The position numbers and the translations under genes are program-made. The notes under the pieces were generated by a model. It searched no databases. It saw nothing but the letters and a program-made list of their open reading frames with translations, and was not told the origin of the DNA. Source: Welwitschia mirabilis (lineage: Eukaryota; Gnetophyta; Gnetopsida; Welwitschiales). Taken from it: a DNA stretch of 64,000 bases. Positions 22,932 through 36,130 of this stretch are shown here, piece by piece. Location: the NCBI GenBank assembly GCA_051453625.1, contig JBOZIK010000001.1, forward strand, positions 159,146,901 to 159,210,900, read 5' to 3'. Position 1 is the stretch's first letter. The number at the start of each line of letters is the position of its first letter.

Positions 22932-22950
22932 CACATACCCCTTAACTAGA
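22932..22950 (-). promoter_or_regulatory. Polypurine tract of element E
   Basis: On the minus strand GTTAAGGGGTATGTG directly precedes the 3' LTR start. The AAGGGG core is typical of plant gypsy PPTs, and the position fits plus-strand priming. Confidence 0.65.
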
Positions 22951-24350
22951 CTTTTGCTAGTGTCTTAGTAAAATCATGATAACAAAATGGTTTAAACATG
23001 AAACAATTCTCTGATTTGAATCACTTAAGTGTAAAAATTATATAGCTTTAAAAAATTTTATGATAAATTTTTTATAATTAAGGCATTAAAATTAAAAATT
23101 TAGTGAAAAACACCATGAAAACCTAATGCTATATCCGCTAACCAAAACTGAACTTTATCCTTAATGTTATATGGTGAAAAATGTTTAAGTCATTTGAGAA
23201 CATAGCCTTAGAAAGATGTCTACGAGTCCTTTTATTGAAAACCTATAAAACAATCTACCTTATCTATGAAAAGAAACAGATTAATTAATGTAAAACGATA
23301 TTAAGTGAAAGATTAATCCATAAAAATATTTTATACTTTATGATTTATTTCTTATGAAAAGGGTGGTAAAGTGTAGTGGTGATAGAGATCGAAAATGAAA
23401 ACATGTTAAAGGACTAAATCATAAACTAATAAATGAACAGGTGAACTAATCTAAGTTAATGGCCTTTATTATGGTTTTGTATTTCCTAGTGGATCTTAAA
23501 ATCAACTAAGCATAGTCTTGATTTAGTAACTTATATGAATTTAAAAAATTGCTACAAATCCTACATATGATAGTTAAAAGATAATAAAACACTATAGGCC
23601 TTTAATTTCCACCTTTCTCATTACTTTGTTTTTCATTTCGACTGGCGTATATGTCCTTAATTTAAGTGTTTAAATCACATTGAGCATCCAAGGTTATGAC
23701 ATCTTCTACTAATAGAATTAAGTAGGTTGTTTTATGTAGAAATTAGTATTACATTGCTAGTAAGCATTTGCAACCCTAATGCAGTTGATTATGTCACAAT
23801 TAAATCATTAGAGCTATATTACCAGTGAATTTTTATAGCCCTAATGTAGTTAAATAAACCTAATTAAATGATATGTATATATGAAAAAGAGAGATATTAT
23901 TTGCTTTTGTTCATATTTTCATATTCATTTTTTATAGACATTTAAAGGATTTATTGGCTTTTTGGCATAATCAAGACAAATATTCTCCCTATAAAAAATC
24001 ATTAGACTTAAGAAGCATAATATGAAGGTGGATTCCACATTTTTCAATCATGATTTATCAAAATTGTAGACCTTAAATAAAAACATATTTTAACAATCAC
24101 ACTCAAAATAAGTGTAATTTTTTCTTAAAAATCCATAAGTGTACTCATTTTTAAATATTACCTAGGTGATAATGAGATCACTTATTATTGATTTTTATTT
24201 AGTGACATTAACCTAGCTTTGTAAGTCTCATAAACTCATAAGTTACTAGAACAGGTGTTTGGTAATATTTATGGTGATGTCCATTGGCCTTGAATTGTTG
24301 ATGATTTTTGGGGTTTCTAATGAAAAATACCCCATTAAGAAAAACATTTT
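22951..24350 (-). other. Element E 3' spacer
   Basis: About 1.4 kb with no recognised protein on either strand. The conserved post-integrase block found in A, B, C and D is not visible here by eye. E therefore differs from those elements downstream of integrase. Confidence 0.5.
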
Positions 24351-25600
24351 TTATTAAAAATAAATCTTTTTGCTTAGTTTCTAGTTTACTTAGAAAAAGA
24401 TGTAATTATGAGTTATAAAGTACAACTAGTTTCCCTTTTTAAAATGTTTTCCTAAAGCCATTTTAATTATGAAACTTTTTTATTCTTTCTTTGTTGATAT
24501 TCATGTTCTTGTAGGCATAATTCCTAATTTTTTCTAATTCATTAAGTTGTATGACCCTATTCCTTCTTGTAACTTCTAGATCTAAGTTCATGTTCGTAAT
24601 TACTTAGTGTGCCTTGTGTTTAATTTCTGTGGGTAAATGATAAGTTTTATCATAAACTAATCTAAATGGTAACATTCCTAAGGGAGTCTTGTAAGCAATG
24701 TGATAGGCCCATGAAACATCATCAATATTAAAGAACTAGTTTTTTCTTATTGACTTTATCATCTTTTATAAAATTTTCTCAATTTTCCTATTGGTAACCT
24801 CAACTTAATAGCTATTTTGAAGGTGGTAAGATGTTTTTGCTTTTTGTGTAACCCCATACTTAGCAAAAAGATTATTAAGTATTCTGTTATAAAAGTGTAT
24901 TACTCCATAACTAATTAAAACTCACAAGTAGCCAAATTTTCTTAAGATATTTTTCTTAAAGAATTTTAGCATTACTTAAGCATCATTTAATCAATAGGCG
25001 CATGTCTTAATCCATTTAGATATGTAATCAACACAGATGAGAAGTACTAATGCATGCTTAAGGGTGGATAGGGGCCTTAAAAATCAATTCCCCAAATATC
25101 AAAGGATTCAGTGGCAAACATGGGATTATGGGCATTGTATGCCTTTATGAAAGAATTCCTAATTTTTAACAATTTTCACAATATTTTCAATAGAGGTAGG
25201 AGTCTTTAAAAATAGATGGCCAATAGAAACCAAAATAAAGGACTTTTATAGGATTTTTATTGGCTAAGTAATAGCCCCAAAAATCCTTAAAGGGTAGTTC
25301 TTAATAATATGATGTATTTTAGGTTGAAGCATATATTTATAGATGATTTGATCAAGATAATGCTTAAATAGATATGGACTATCCCAAAAGACGTATTTTA
25401 CCTAGCTTAAACATCTCTTTCTATCATTAAGAACCCAAGGGAAAGGAATGATCTTAGAGACTAAGTAGTTTGTCATATCTATAAATCAAGGTATTTTCTT
25501 AATTGATAATAGATATTCATTAGGAAATATGTCATTAATGGAAAACAATGTTCACAGATTCTCTTAAATTATTCATAAAAGGTGAACTACATCTACATTA
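24351..25600 (-). pseudogene. Element E integrase remnant
   Basis: On the minus strand the core starts FDIWGIDF (first catalytic Asp kept), followed by GP and, a little later, VDYISKW in shifted frames (about 24980-25110). Further on, WAYHIAYKTPLGMLPFRLVY and DKTYHLPTE (about 24625-24713) match the Athila-like WAYRTAYKTPIGMSPYRLVYGKxCHLPVE segment that precedes the integrase C-terminus. Several frameshifts and stops are present. The zinc-binding N-terminus is poorly preserved. Confidence 0.8.
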
Positions 25601-27195
25601 ACAAAGTCCTTTTTTTATTTAATCTCTGAGTAAAACTCTTGTAGAAGTAGGATTTATTTAATTAGTCTTAGTTTTTAATCTATATTGGTAAAAAAATATC
25701 TAAGGACTGAATGATTTGTATAGTCATCACCTTAGATCCTAAAAGGTATTACCTTAATTTCTATAGGATAAAAACTATGGTCAACAACTCTTTCTTTGTA
25801 ACAATGTAGTTTAATTGAGTTTCATTCAATGTTTTACTAGTGTAATAAATTACAATTGGTTTTTTATCTATCCTTTATTCTAGTATAGCTCTAGCTTTGT
25901 AATCACTAGCATCACACATAAGTTCAAAAGGTAACTTTCATTTGAGTGATTAAATGATAGGAGTGAAAGTAATTTTTTCATTAAGTTATTCAAAATCCTA
26001 TTTACACTTAGACATCTAATTAAAAAATAGCATCTTTGCTTAGGAGATCACACAATGATTTAGAGATTTTGCTAAAATACTTAATGAATCTCTTGTAATA
26101 TTATACATGTTTTAGAAAAGATGTGAAATCTTGTTATTTTTAAGAAGTTGACAAGTATGTGATCAAAAAAAAAACGGTTGGATCTTCTTGGATTTATTCT
26201 TTAGAGATGCATATCTTAATACTATGCCTTTATTAATCATGAAATGGAATTTTTCCTAGTTAACCATAAGGTGGTTTTCTATACATTACATAAGAACAGG
26301 CTTTAAGTTATGCAAATAGTGATGAGAGAGATTCTGTAAACCAAGAAATTATCTATAAAGATCTCAACACCTAAATATAATAAACTAGAAATATTTTCAA
26401 TCATGTAATGTTAAAATGTGGTAGGAGTATTTCATAACACAAAAGGCATGTTTTTGTAGGTAAAAGTTTCATAACGATAGGTGAAAGTAGTTTTGTCTTT
26501 GTTCTCAAGGCAATTTCTATTTAATTATATCTTAACTACCCATCTAAGAAATAATAAAATGGATGCCCTATAAATTGTTCCAAGATTTTATTAGAGAAAG
26601 GAAGAGGAAAATGATCCTTCCTTGAGATAGTATTTAATTTTCTATAATTGATGCACATTCTTCATTTTACTATAGATCTAGTAGGGATAATTTTGTTTTG
26701 TTTGTTTGGAATTAGGCTAATTTTGGATTTCTTTACTACAATCTAGGTTGAACTTAGTTGTTTACTATTTAAGCTGGAATAGATAATTCCATTATTCAAG
26801 AGCTTGATTACATAATTTTTAACTACCACTTTTAGGGTTGAGTTTATTTATCTTTAGGCTTCTATGGATGGCATGTCATTCTCTTCTAAGTAAATATGAT
26901 GCATGAAAATGCTATAGTCAATGCCATTAATGCTTAAAAGAGTTCATACTATTGCTTTATTATGATTTCCTAAAAGATTTAGTAACTTGGATTCTTGAGA
27001 TAAGGTTAAAGAAGAATTAATAACTATCATAAAAGTGGAATTTTCCATTAATAAAGCATATTTAAGATCATTTAGCAAAGCCTTACATCCAAGAGTAGTT
27101 TTATCTTGAGTGATAGGGCATGATTTCTTATAAGAGTCTAAGTCATTATGAGTGGAGAATTCTTGGTTTTTTAAGAGGCTTTCTATCCTATTCAC
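25601..27195 (-). pseudogene. Element E reverse transcriptase and RNase H remnant
   Basis: From 27195 on the minus strand: ALLNDLKYALLMENSTFMIV and SSLTLSQESKLLNLLGNHNK match the LKxLPxHLKYAxLGExxTxPVIISSxLTxxQExKLLxVLxxHKKAI lead-in of Athila pol. Then come FMHHIYLEEND and IPTRSIV followed by RMCINYRKLN, the IPTRTVxGWRVCIDYRKLN signature of this clade. DHFPLPL and FYYFLDG follow. The catalytic motif reads FIDNF (second Asp to Asn). RNase H begins PFELMCDASDY at about 25925. The first 83 codons are open; the rest is broken. Confidence 0.85.
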
Positions 27196-27239
27196 GTATT
27201 ATATCATTTGATGGCAACTTCATACATTGAAAACATTTA

Positions 27240-27640
27240 ATTCTATCATCATATTATCAAAGGTGATGTTCATCAAGTCACTCCTCTAATTAATTAAGAT
27301 GTTTGAAGTTGATAGGTAAGATCTTCCTAAAATGACTAGCACTGATTAGTTTATTGTATTCTCCATCTCCAAAACTAAAAAAGTAATTAGGAAGTGATAA
27401 CTATCAATCCTAATAATGACATCCTCTATGACTTCTAATGGCATTTTTATAAAATTATTAGTTAACTAGAGTTTTAATTTTATATTCTTTAGCCCTTACA
27501 AGCTTAAATCTTGATAGGTTTTATAGGAGATAAGTTTATACTATTTTCTAAGTTTAGTAAGACTTGGTTGAGTTGCTTATTTCCTATGGTAATTATGATT
27601 GTAGGGCATCTAATATCTTTATATTTTTATGGATATTAAT
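27240..27640 (-). pseudogene. Element E protease remnant
   Basis: On the minus strand CPTIIITIGNKQLNQVLLNL then ENSINLSPI corresponds to the CPTIxxxxGxxxxxxALLDLGASVNLLPxS segment. The catalytic Asp is Asn and the following Gly is Glu, so activity is lost. Later frames give EVIEDVIIRIDSYHF and LVILGRSYLSTSNILIN, matching the EDVLIKVDxFxFP and VILGRPFLATANALIN parts of the family. Confidence 0.8.
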
Positions 27641-27949
27641 TTTGAGGATTACACTAGTTTGCTAAGATAAAAAAGACTTTGCTTATTACATTCATGCATC
27701 TTTTCATAGTATACAAGTCTTTGAGGAATTTTTCAGAGAAGCTATCTATTTAATGGATTCTAGAAAGGGGGTATTTATCTTAAATTCCTTGAAAATTTTT
27801 AGATCCTCTAATTATTTTTCATTATCTTATCCTTCCTAAGTTATTGGAAGAAAGATAAAGATTCTTTGTATATAAGAAATGGTTCTTCATTTTTATCCTT
27901 TTCCTTATTTTATATGAGGGTTGGTTTCTTCTTGGTTTTATTTTGCATG

Positions 27950-29250
27950 GGTGGATTTTCTAATTATTTCTTATTCTCAAGATAAATGGACTTAGTTTCT
28001 TCTAAATTCAAGGATTCTATGCCTTTTGTAAACTTAACCCTCCTCGAATTTGGTTGTAAGCTCATGAGAAGTTTTCCCATTTTCCTTTGTTTTAGGATGT
28101 ATAGAATTCAACTTTACATTTGCTAGAGTTGTTAGAGGACTTGGATAATGAATTACATGTCTTGCTCGAGGTTGTTTAATAAAGAGGAATGTTTTTTTAG
28201 TGATTGTTCAATATTATGAATAAGTTGAGCTTGGGTTTCCTTAAACGTTCTTACCGAATCCTCAAAGGAAGTGGATGAGGATGATTTTTTCTAATTAGAT
28301 AATAATCAAAATTAGTTGATTATCTTAATTATATTGTTTTCAAGAAAGGGTGGTTTCTCTATGTAGGGGTGCATATGTTTGAGTAAGGGTTATTTTTTGG
28401 GTTTTACCATTGATGCCCTATTGCATTTACATACTCATTAATAGTATTTGAAAATAAGGAAATGGAAGGGCATTTTGCTATTTTATAGGTATCAATACAA
28501 TAAATTAGGCATTCTAGCTTAGTAATCATAGATGAAGGTGAGGGTGAGGCAGTTAAAGATTCTAGTATTTTTGTTAATTCATCCATCCTATTGTTAACCT
28601 CAAAATTTTTAGATATATTAAATATACTTGTAGATCTGACAGAATAATAGAATCTAGATAGTTTAGTAGGCTTTTTTCAATCTTTAAAAATTTTAACTAT
28701 ACTTTCTAGATATTTTTAAACTTTGTCTAAAGACATGCTAAGGAAATTTCCCGACTCATCATATTAACTAGTTATCTATTATTATTGAATAATCCATTAT
28801 AAAAGAAACTTATCTTTGTTTCTAGCTTAAATATGTATTGGGGACATTTTTGTAATATGTTATTGAATCTTTCTAGGGATTAAAAAAATGTTTAATGTTC
28901 CTTTTACTATTAATTCATGATTTCCTTTCTTAAGCCATTCATTTTGTGATTTGAAAAGAATTTAGAGATGATGCTTTATTTAGATCAATCAATATCTAAA
29001 AGAGAAGGGATTAAATATGTATAGCTAATCTTTCACCTTCTCTTTTAAGAAAAGAGGAAAAAAATTATCCTAAGTGAATTATGAATGTTCTAATATTGGG
29101 GAATAGCTAATAAGGCACACTCACATTCCTTAAGATGAAGGTATGGATATTCATATTTTAGACCATGGAAGTGAGGTAAAAGTTAAATGGTTAAAGGATT
29201 AAACTCTAGTCTTTAGTTTATGAGCAATTCTACAATGCATGAAGGTGTTT
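27950..29250 (-). pseudogene. gag: Element E gag remnant
   Basis: Minus-strand frames near 28880-28740 give RFNNILQKCPQYIFKLETK, then ISFFYNGLFNNNR, the capsid signature ERFKxLLRKCPHHGIPxWxxIQxFYNGL of retrotransposon gag. The open frame 28586-28404 holds MDELTKILESLTASPS, a zinc-knuckle remnant (CLIYCIDTYKIAKCP) and EYVNAIGHQW, the EQVNAIG motif that follows the knuckle in Athila-like gag. Frameshifts separate these parts. Confidence 0.8.
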
Positions 29251-30293
29251 CTAAGCATTGTGATTGAAGATAATCATAAAGCATTTTCCTTGATTGATTA
29301 GTATTGGCTATAGTAGCTTGTTGTTTGATTACTTCTTAAGTAAGGTAATAAGTAGTTAATCAAGTGATAAGTTGTTAGTTAGATGATGCTCCATTAAGTG
29401 AGTCATTTGGATCTTATTGTTATTGGAATAAGGAGTCCTATTAATTATTATTTGGATCATTTTGAGATGTGGAGGATTGTTCCCTTTAGGAGTCATTATG
29501 GTATTGATTTTGCCATTTACTTCTTAGATCAGTACAGAGATTCATATTTCTTAAATGATTTCAAATCAATTACTTAATTTGTCATAGATCCAAGGCATGC
29601 AAGAATAGGTTCGAGCAAGTTTTATACTAGTTACAAAAGGTTTTCATAAAGCCTATAAGATAAAGGGTTTTAACGGTTTTATAAAGGATTTAGTAAACAT
29701 TTTAAGGTGTTTTATGCATAAAATATAATAGCACTCATTAGGGTAGGTAGTGGAATGGTTAGATCATGAAATTCAATTTTAGAAAATAACACAGATTTAT
29801 AATTGCCTCACAAAATGTTTCATGTATCGACGTCACAAAAAAATTAAAAAATAAAAAAAAATATGAGCATGTATGAATCAATTCTTAAAAAATTACAACA
29901 TTTTTAAAAGATTTTTAATGTTTTAACATAGTAAATTCATAAAATAAAAAACTAAAAACTAAATTATAAAATGTAGTAAGTAAATAAAATACATAATGAG
30001 AGTTAAATTTTTAATGTTTAGTTTTCTCCTTCAAGCAACCTACAAACAAACTACTAGACCTACACACCAAGCAAGTTAGAGCAAAGTCAAAGGCATACTT
30101 AAAATTGGATCAATTTAGATATCACTAGGATGATTAGCACCAATCACTTAAAAACACATAAAATAAAAGAAATAGAGGATTAATTCAAGTATCATTGGAG
30201 AGGACCAATACTCATAACTATAAAAATAAAAACTAACTACAAAACTTGAAAAAAGAAAAGTAGGTACTCTTCTGAGTTACCACCATACCATTA
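29251..30293 (-). other. Element E leader and gag N-terminal region
   Basis: Between the PBS and the recognisable capsid segment there is no clear domain. A run of A-rich sequence and short open stretches is all I see. The gag start cannot be fixed. Confidence 0.45.
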
Positions 30294-30311
30294 TCCTTAA
30301 CAACAGTGCCA
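30294..30311 (-). promoter_or_regulatory. Primer-binding site of element E
   Basis: The minus strand reads TGGCACTGTTGTTAAGGA, a decayed TGGCGCCGTTGCCGGGGA. It lies ~7-12 bases inside the LTR end near 30319-30324 and gives the orientation of E independently of its proteins. Confidence 0.75.
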
Positions 30312-30318
30312 AAATCTA

Positions 30319-30896
30319 TTTTATGTTATACAATGAACTAGATTTAACTAAGTTTGTATTTAGTATTATTCTTTTCATTGGGATAACTAACATAGTTTTT
30401 AAAAGTCTACCACTCTTATTTCTTATAAGCTACAATTATAAATAAAAGGGAAAAATAAAAAAGGAAAAAAAGTTAAGAATAGTTTTGGTTGAAACTTTAA
30501 CTTGGAAAAGGAGAGAAGCAAGATAGCTTCAAGTTTCACCAATTTATTCACTAGTAATTCCCCACTCTAATGTTATCCAATATTTTTCCTATAACACACT
30601 TAGAACTATCAAGTATTTTTGGCTTAGATGATGGTGACATAATCTCATTTATCATATAAGTGATGGTAAACTAAATAACCACTTGATCTTTTACAATTTA
30701 AAAACAATAATGGAAAGTAAGGATCCTAGGTACTTAAGATCCATAAATTTAAAAATCTTACAAAAATGAAATAAAGCTAGATAATTAACTTACTACTTAA
30801 GCATTCCATATATAAAATAACTCGACTTAAAATCAAAAGTAAATAATTTTATATATAAGGAAAAATACTTTATAGAAAAGAAATAAGGATGCTAGT
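30319..30896 (-). repeat. 5' LTR of element E, part 1 (before element C)
   Basis: Colinear with 21581-22150. It breaks at 30896 after GGATG and CTAGT, which is one copy of the target duplication of C. The remainder of this LTR resumes at 48255. Confidence 0.85.
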
Positions 30897-31994
30897 TGTT
30901 GCGTCACCAACTTATGCATATTTCATAAGGTATTTTGAATGGTTTTGTAGGTTAATAGATAGGTAAATTCTTGATTTCCATGATAATGAAGAGCTAAGAT
31001 GAAAAGGATGAAAACATGCAATATCCATGATGATTTACAGCATTTTGAGCTATTTTAAGTACTTTACATTTCTAAGATAACTTTCTATAAAACATTGAGG
31101 CTAATGCACTAATTGAAGAATTGTCAAAGGCCATCATCCACCTAATCATCTGGATGACTGTATAGATGACTTTGCAAATAGTAATAACTAGGATGTTGAC
31201 TATAGTATATCTGATAACTAATGTGGATTAATTATGAAGTGGCACTGTCTCTTATATTATCTAGATGACTAGCCAATGATACTATTGTAACATCTATACT
31301 AAACATTTACCTAACTTCTATCACATATGTTTTTTGTTTCTCCTTGCATGACTATTATGGTTTATCCAAATCTTGCTATCTGTTTTGTTGTGTGCTTGTG
31401 AGTCAATAAATAGTAATCTCATCCTAAACTCCTATTGATCTTTGTTTATACCTAAAATTCTCATGACAGGTGATTAAAGGGCCAAAGATCCATCCTTGTA
31501 GTTATAGAGAAATGCTTTCTTTGGTGTTAGGTGGCGTTTCCTCCATTGAGGTGTAGCTGCTTTGTAACATAGATGTGGTTCATGATTAATACAAAATACT
31601 TCTTTTTCTTGTTTCAATGTGTAATTGTTTCACACCCTCATAGCTTATGTTTTTTTTAATCCAGTGGTAGTTTCTCTAGTGATATAGGTTATAAGACAAC
31701 CTTTGTCAAGGTTGTACTTGGTTAATTCAAGTTAGATGCATTGTTTTTTTTTTCTAGATTATCTTTGCATGAGTGTATTATATTTTACTTTCATTCATTA
31801 CAAGTTATTTTGATAGATTAGTGTGTAAGTATTTTTTTAAAAAAGTAACTCTCTTATTTCCTACTTTGGCCTTTGATGGATTATGATATTTAGGGTACCC
31901 CTCTGTATATTATTATGTTGTGTTTGTCCATTATATTTGTGATTAATAGGTCTCTACTCAAGATGAAAATGTTATATAAATACACATCACAACA
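30897..31994 (+). repeat. 5' LTR of element C
   Basis: It starts TGTTGCGTCACCAACTTATG and ends TACACATCACAACA. It aligns end to end with 47152-48254. Inverted boxes lie at about 31130-31180 (AATCATCTGGATGACTG) and 31236-31280 (ATTATCTAGATGACTAG). The 3' third is related to the A and B LTRs. Confidence 0.92.
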
Positions 31995-31997
31995 TCT

Positions 31998-32015
31998 TGG
32001 CGCCATTGCCAGAAA
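31998..32015 (+). promoter_or_regulatory. Primer-binding site of element C
   Basis: TGGCGCCATTGCCAGAAA lies three bases after the LTR end. It is the closest in this window to the plant consensus TGGCGCCGTTGCCGGGGA and still keeps the CpG. Confidence 0.85.
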
Positions 32016-32689
32016 AGGCTACTTGGGGTTCGAGAGTTATCATTGCTTTGATGAGTATTTTAACTTAGGTGCTTGTCTATAGTAGTGTTATAGTAAAATA
32101 TGTGGTAGTATAGTTTTCTTCTTTTTGTAGTATCATTTTTTCTATTTTCAAATAGAGTTTTTCATTCTATTCTATAATCAAAAGTTAATTGTTTGCTTCA
32201 TTATTTAGATGACATGCGGGAATAATGACCTCTATACCATGAGTTTTTTATTAAAATTTTTTAGGGTTTTTTTTCCATTGTCCCCTCTATCATCTAAATA
32301 ACTTCATTGGATGAAAGTCTGTTTTTAGAGTTTTCTGTTTCTGTTAATTTTTCATTTCTTTTTTCTACCTTTTTTCTTTTTTGTGATTTCTATATTTTTG
32401 TCATTTAAACTATCATCCAGACAACTATAGGGATGATACTCTATGCATTAGAAACTGAGCATGTATAATAAAATCTAGTAAGAAAGAAAAATACTAGAGA
32501 GAGCAACTGTTTATTATAGAAAATATCTGAGAAGGTTTTATAAAATTGGAAACTGAATTAGGTAAACATAGCAAAGGTACATAAGATTTAGAATTTCCTA
32601 CAATATCCACATTTATTTTTGCAGAGTTTGATTTTTCTATAGAAAATTTTTCAAACAATTGTTTAGATGAGAGTTTTTCATTTCCAACC
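32016..32689 (+). other. Element C leader with inverted boxes
   Basis: Leader between PBS and gag. Boxes lie near 32280-32325 (CTATCATCTAAATAAC...GGATGAAAG) and 32399-32445 (CTATCATCCAGACAAC...GGGATGATAC). Arrangement and spacing follow the leaders of A and B. Confidence 0.55.
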
Positions 32690-34390
32690 ATGTCAACCTC
32701 ATCTCAAAAGCAAAAGAAACCTATTTCACTAAATTCATCCCTTGTTATTAGAATTCCTACAACCACTTCTACTTGTACCAATGCTCATGTCACCCTTAGA
32801 GATCTCATAGCAAATAAAAAATGTGAAATCCAAACTCCATTTGACTTACTTTCTTATGATGATATTAAACTACATAACCTAAATGCATATCCTACTTTTA
32901 GTAAAGAGCCCAATGAAGATCCTTTAAAATACATTGCCAATATAGAATAGTTAGTCCTAACTTCCAAAAATGGTAAAAAAAGCATAAGCGATAGAACCTA
33001 CAGGGGCATGTTCCCCATCAGTTTAAAAGATAAAGCAAAACTAAGGCTAAGAACAATTCCCTATAAAAGTTTAACATCTTGGAGTCAAGTTTAGAAAGCC
33101 TTTACCAAGAGATTTATAAGTGAAACCATCATTCAAAAATGTCAGAAAGAAGTCATCAACTTCAAAAAAATTCCTAATGAAGACTATGCCTCTACTTATG
33201 ATAGATTTTTTGTTGCTTTACATTCAAAATTTATAGATGCCTTTTTATAGGTAAAACTTGTTGACTACTTTTATAGTGGATTAAATAATCACACAAAGTA
33301 ACTTATAGATTTTTCATGTGGAGGTAACTTATTAAACCAAATCTTATATGATGCTTGAAAAGTATTGGAAGACTAGGTAGAAGTGAGTCAAACATGGCCT
33401 AAACTCTCACCTAGAGAAAACTAAACTATAGGCCAAATCATCAAAGATAAAACATGAGAAAAATGAAATAAGAGTTAAAAATGAACCAATCATTGTTATA
33501 AAGGATACGCTCAAATGATTCTAGATGTAAAGGGGACAACCAACAAGAGTGAAGTTGTAGTTCCTACCTGTGATTTTTATGAGGATAGTTATCATGTTAA
33601 TAAAAAAAATACTTTATTTCCAACTTACAAAAAGAGAATTTATGAGGAAGTTTATGCTTTCAACTATAGGTTCTTAAAGTACAACCAATGTCAAAATCAA
33701 AGAAAAGTCCAAAACTACAACAACTTTCAACCTAACTTCAAAAATTTTCAAACAAACCATCCTAACTTCCAATCTTTTAAGAAAAGATTTGAGAACATGA
33801 ACTCCCAATCTAATAACTTTAACAACTTAGCAAGCTCATACAACTCCTAAAACCAAAGTGATTCTCTTAGGAATTCCATTGCGAAGTTGAGAAAATTATA
33901 AGAAAACACAAACTTAAACATTAAAAAAACAAACACCAACATTGAAAACCTTATGAGTATCCTTCAATAAACTATGCTTACTAACCAAAAATCATAAAGG
34001 TTTCTTGGCACTCAACTTTTACCAAACCCAAATAAAGTTAGAAAAGATTATAAGATGATGATAAAAAGTAGAAATGATATAACTCCTTCCACACATAAGG
34101 CTTCAACATCATAACGTAATAAAAATGATGAATAAGAGGACATAGAAATCTTAGAAAACCATTTTTTTGTTCTTCATTAAGTAACAAAAAGAAAAACTCT
34201 TAACATAATAAATTTCCTACCTAATGGCTTGATAGGCTTAACATGAATCCTATTTTGGATGATCATTTAAAAGACTTAATGTAAAATGTGAGCATCAACT
34301 TGCCATTTTAGAAACTTTTGTAAAAATACTCAAGGTATTCAAAGCTATGAAAAGACTTAATTATAAGAAAGAAAAAATGAACCATCCCTA
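32690..34390 (+). pseudogene. gag: Element C gag pseudogene
   Basis: Start ATG 32690 opens 86 codons: VTLRDLIANKKCEIQTPFDL and LNAYPTFSKEPNEDP. Then comes a TAG exactly where the A copy keeps Gln (IEQLVLTS in A, IE-stop-LVLTS here). Further in frame are AKLRLRTIPYKSLTSWSQV, KRFISE, LVDYFYSGLNNHTK (TAA where A has CAA), LIDFSCGGNLL and TWPKLSPREN. A knuckle remnant CDFYEDSYHVNKKN (Cys 2 and 4 lost) lies at about 33566. An Asn/Phe/Gln-rich tail with FQPNFKNFQ and FQTNHPNFQ repeats follows. Confidence 0.88.
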
Positions 34391-35050
34391 GAAAAGTCTT
34401 CCTAGCTCAATCTATTAATAACTTAGTTTGTCAAAAATGTTCAAACTTTAAAGATCTAGGAGTAGCAACTATGAATATGAATTTATAAGGAAACTGTAGG
34501 ATTAAGAAAGTATTGATTGATATTGAAGCTAGTATCAATATCATTCCCTTACACATTTGTTAAAGACTTAGGTTGGAAGAAATAGTAGAACCTACATAGA
34601 TTATCTTAGAACTAGTTGATTCATCTTTGAAGAAATCATTTGGTGTGGTTAAGGATTTGATTATTTAGATAGAAGAAGCTATCTATCCCATTGATGTTTC
34701 CATTATATAAGTTGAGCACAATAGTAAATATCCTTTACTTCTATGTAGAAATTTTTTTGTAATAGTCCACTATAATATAGATACAAGAATCAGTATGATG
34801 GAATGTCATTTTTGAAATAAAAGGTTTTTAATAAGAGTTTTTGATGTGGCCAAAAAATATTTAGGCAATAATTTGAGTTTGGAAAAAGAAATTAAGCCAA
34901 CTCTATATTTATAGAACCGTACACTTAAGAAAAGATGGTTCATGCTTCACGAACCAACCTTGTTTAAAGATAAATTAGAAGTAGATGACTTGTATGTTTC
35001 TAAAGATCAACTTAATTTTGGAAATCTAAAAATATAATTTTCTGATCTAT
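34391..35050 (+). pseudogene. Element C protease remnant (first copy)
   Basis: QKCSNFKDLGVATMN leads to VLIDIEASINIIPLHIC, the retropepsin active-site segment with Glu in place of Gly. SLKKSFGVVKDL, VEHNSKYPLLLCRNFFV and MECHF follow as in the A copy. Stops are frequent. Length and order match the A protease region. Confidence 0.75.
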
Positions 35051-35466
35051 AGAGTAGAGAGTCTGAGTATGTAAACTATATAGAAGTCCAAAAATTTAGA
35101 AGACTTGAGATTTATTATTTTGAGGGTGGTAAACCACTATTGATATCTAGGCAATAATCTGAGATGATAATTTGTATTCCTAAAAATTTTCTAGAAAATA
35201 CAAATCTAAGCTTAAATATAAATTCAAAACCTTAAAATAATAGACTAAAATACGTTTTCCTAAGTAGTAACTTGAACAAACCTTTGATTATCAACAAAAA
35301 TCTTGTCTCTTAATAAGAATCAAGTTTAGTCTCTCTTCTGTAATCTAAGGTAAATGTATTCACTTAGTCTCATAATGATTTGATAGTCATACCCACTTTC
35401 ATTATTCAACATAAAATATGCCNNNNNNNNNNNNNNNNNNNNNNNNNNNNNNNNNNNNNNNNNNNN
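35051..35466 (+). other. Element C PR-RT spacer with box and 44-N gap
   Basis: An inverted box lies at about 35130-35180 (TGATATCTAGGCAATAATC, GAGATGATAATTTG), in the same position as in A (7076) and in the second C copy (38530). The Ns at 35423-35466 interrupt the start of RT. Confidence 0.6.
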
Positions 35467-36130
35467 TGAAATCATAAAACTAATAACTGCTGGAATCATT
35501 TATTTGATTACTAATAGTAATTGGGTTAGCCCCTTGATAGTAGTTCCTAAAAAGGATGGGAAATGAAGAATGTGCATAGACTTTAGAGAACTAAATAATT
35601 TAACTAGAAAAAACCACTATCCTTTGCCTTTTCTTAATCATATATTTGATAGGATTTAGGATCATGATTTTTACTATTTGCTTGACAGTTATAGTAGTTA
35701 CAACCAGGTTTGCATTGTAGTGAGAACCAATTCAAAACCACTTTTACTTCTTCTTTTAGTACCTTTGCTTTTAGATGCATGCCTTTTAGACTTTATAAAG
35801 CTCTTGGTACTTTCCAGCATGCTATGATTGGAATCTTTTCTGATATCCTTAAGGATTCCATTGAGATTTTTATGGATGACTTCTCTATTTATGTTAAAAT
35901 GTTTGAACAAATTTTATATTGATTAGAAAAAGTCCTTGATTTTTGTATTTCTAGTAGCCTTCACTTAAGTTGGGAAAATAGTCTATTTCTTATAGAAAGT
36001 GGCATTATTTTAGGTTACTACATCTTAAAAGAGGGGATTAGGATATACACTTCTAAAGTTGGTATTATTCAAAACCTAAGTTTCCCTACAAATCTTAAAT
36101 AGTTTAGATATTTTTTTGGTTATTATAGTT
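35467..36130 (+). pseudogene. Element C reverse transcriptase, first copy (YMDD-type motif kept)
   Basis: Frames give NSNWVSPLIVVPKKDGK, MCIDFRELNNLTRK, YPLPFLNHIFDRI and YYLLDSYSSYNQVCI. After a shift come TTFTSSFSTFAFRCMPFRLY and ALGTFQHAMIGIFSDILKDS. The catalytic motif is IFMDDFSIY, with both Asp residues intact. A stop follows FEQILY. This is the best-preserved RT active site in the window, though the protein as a whole cannot be made. Confidence 0.88.
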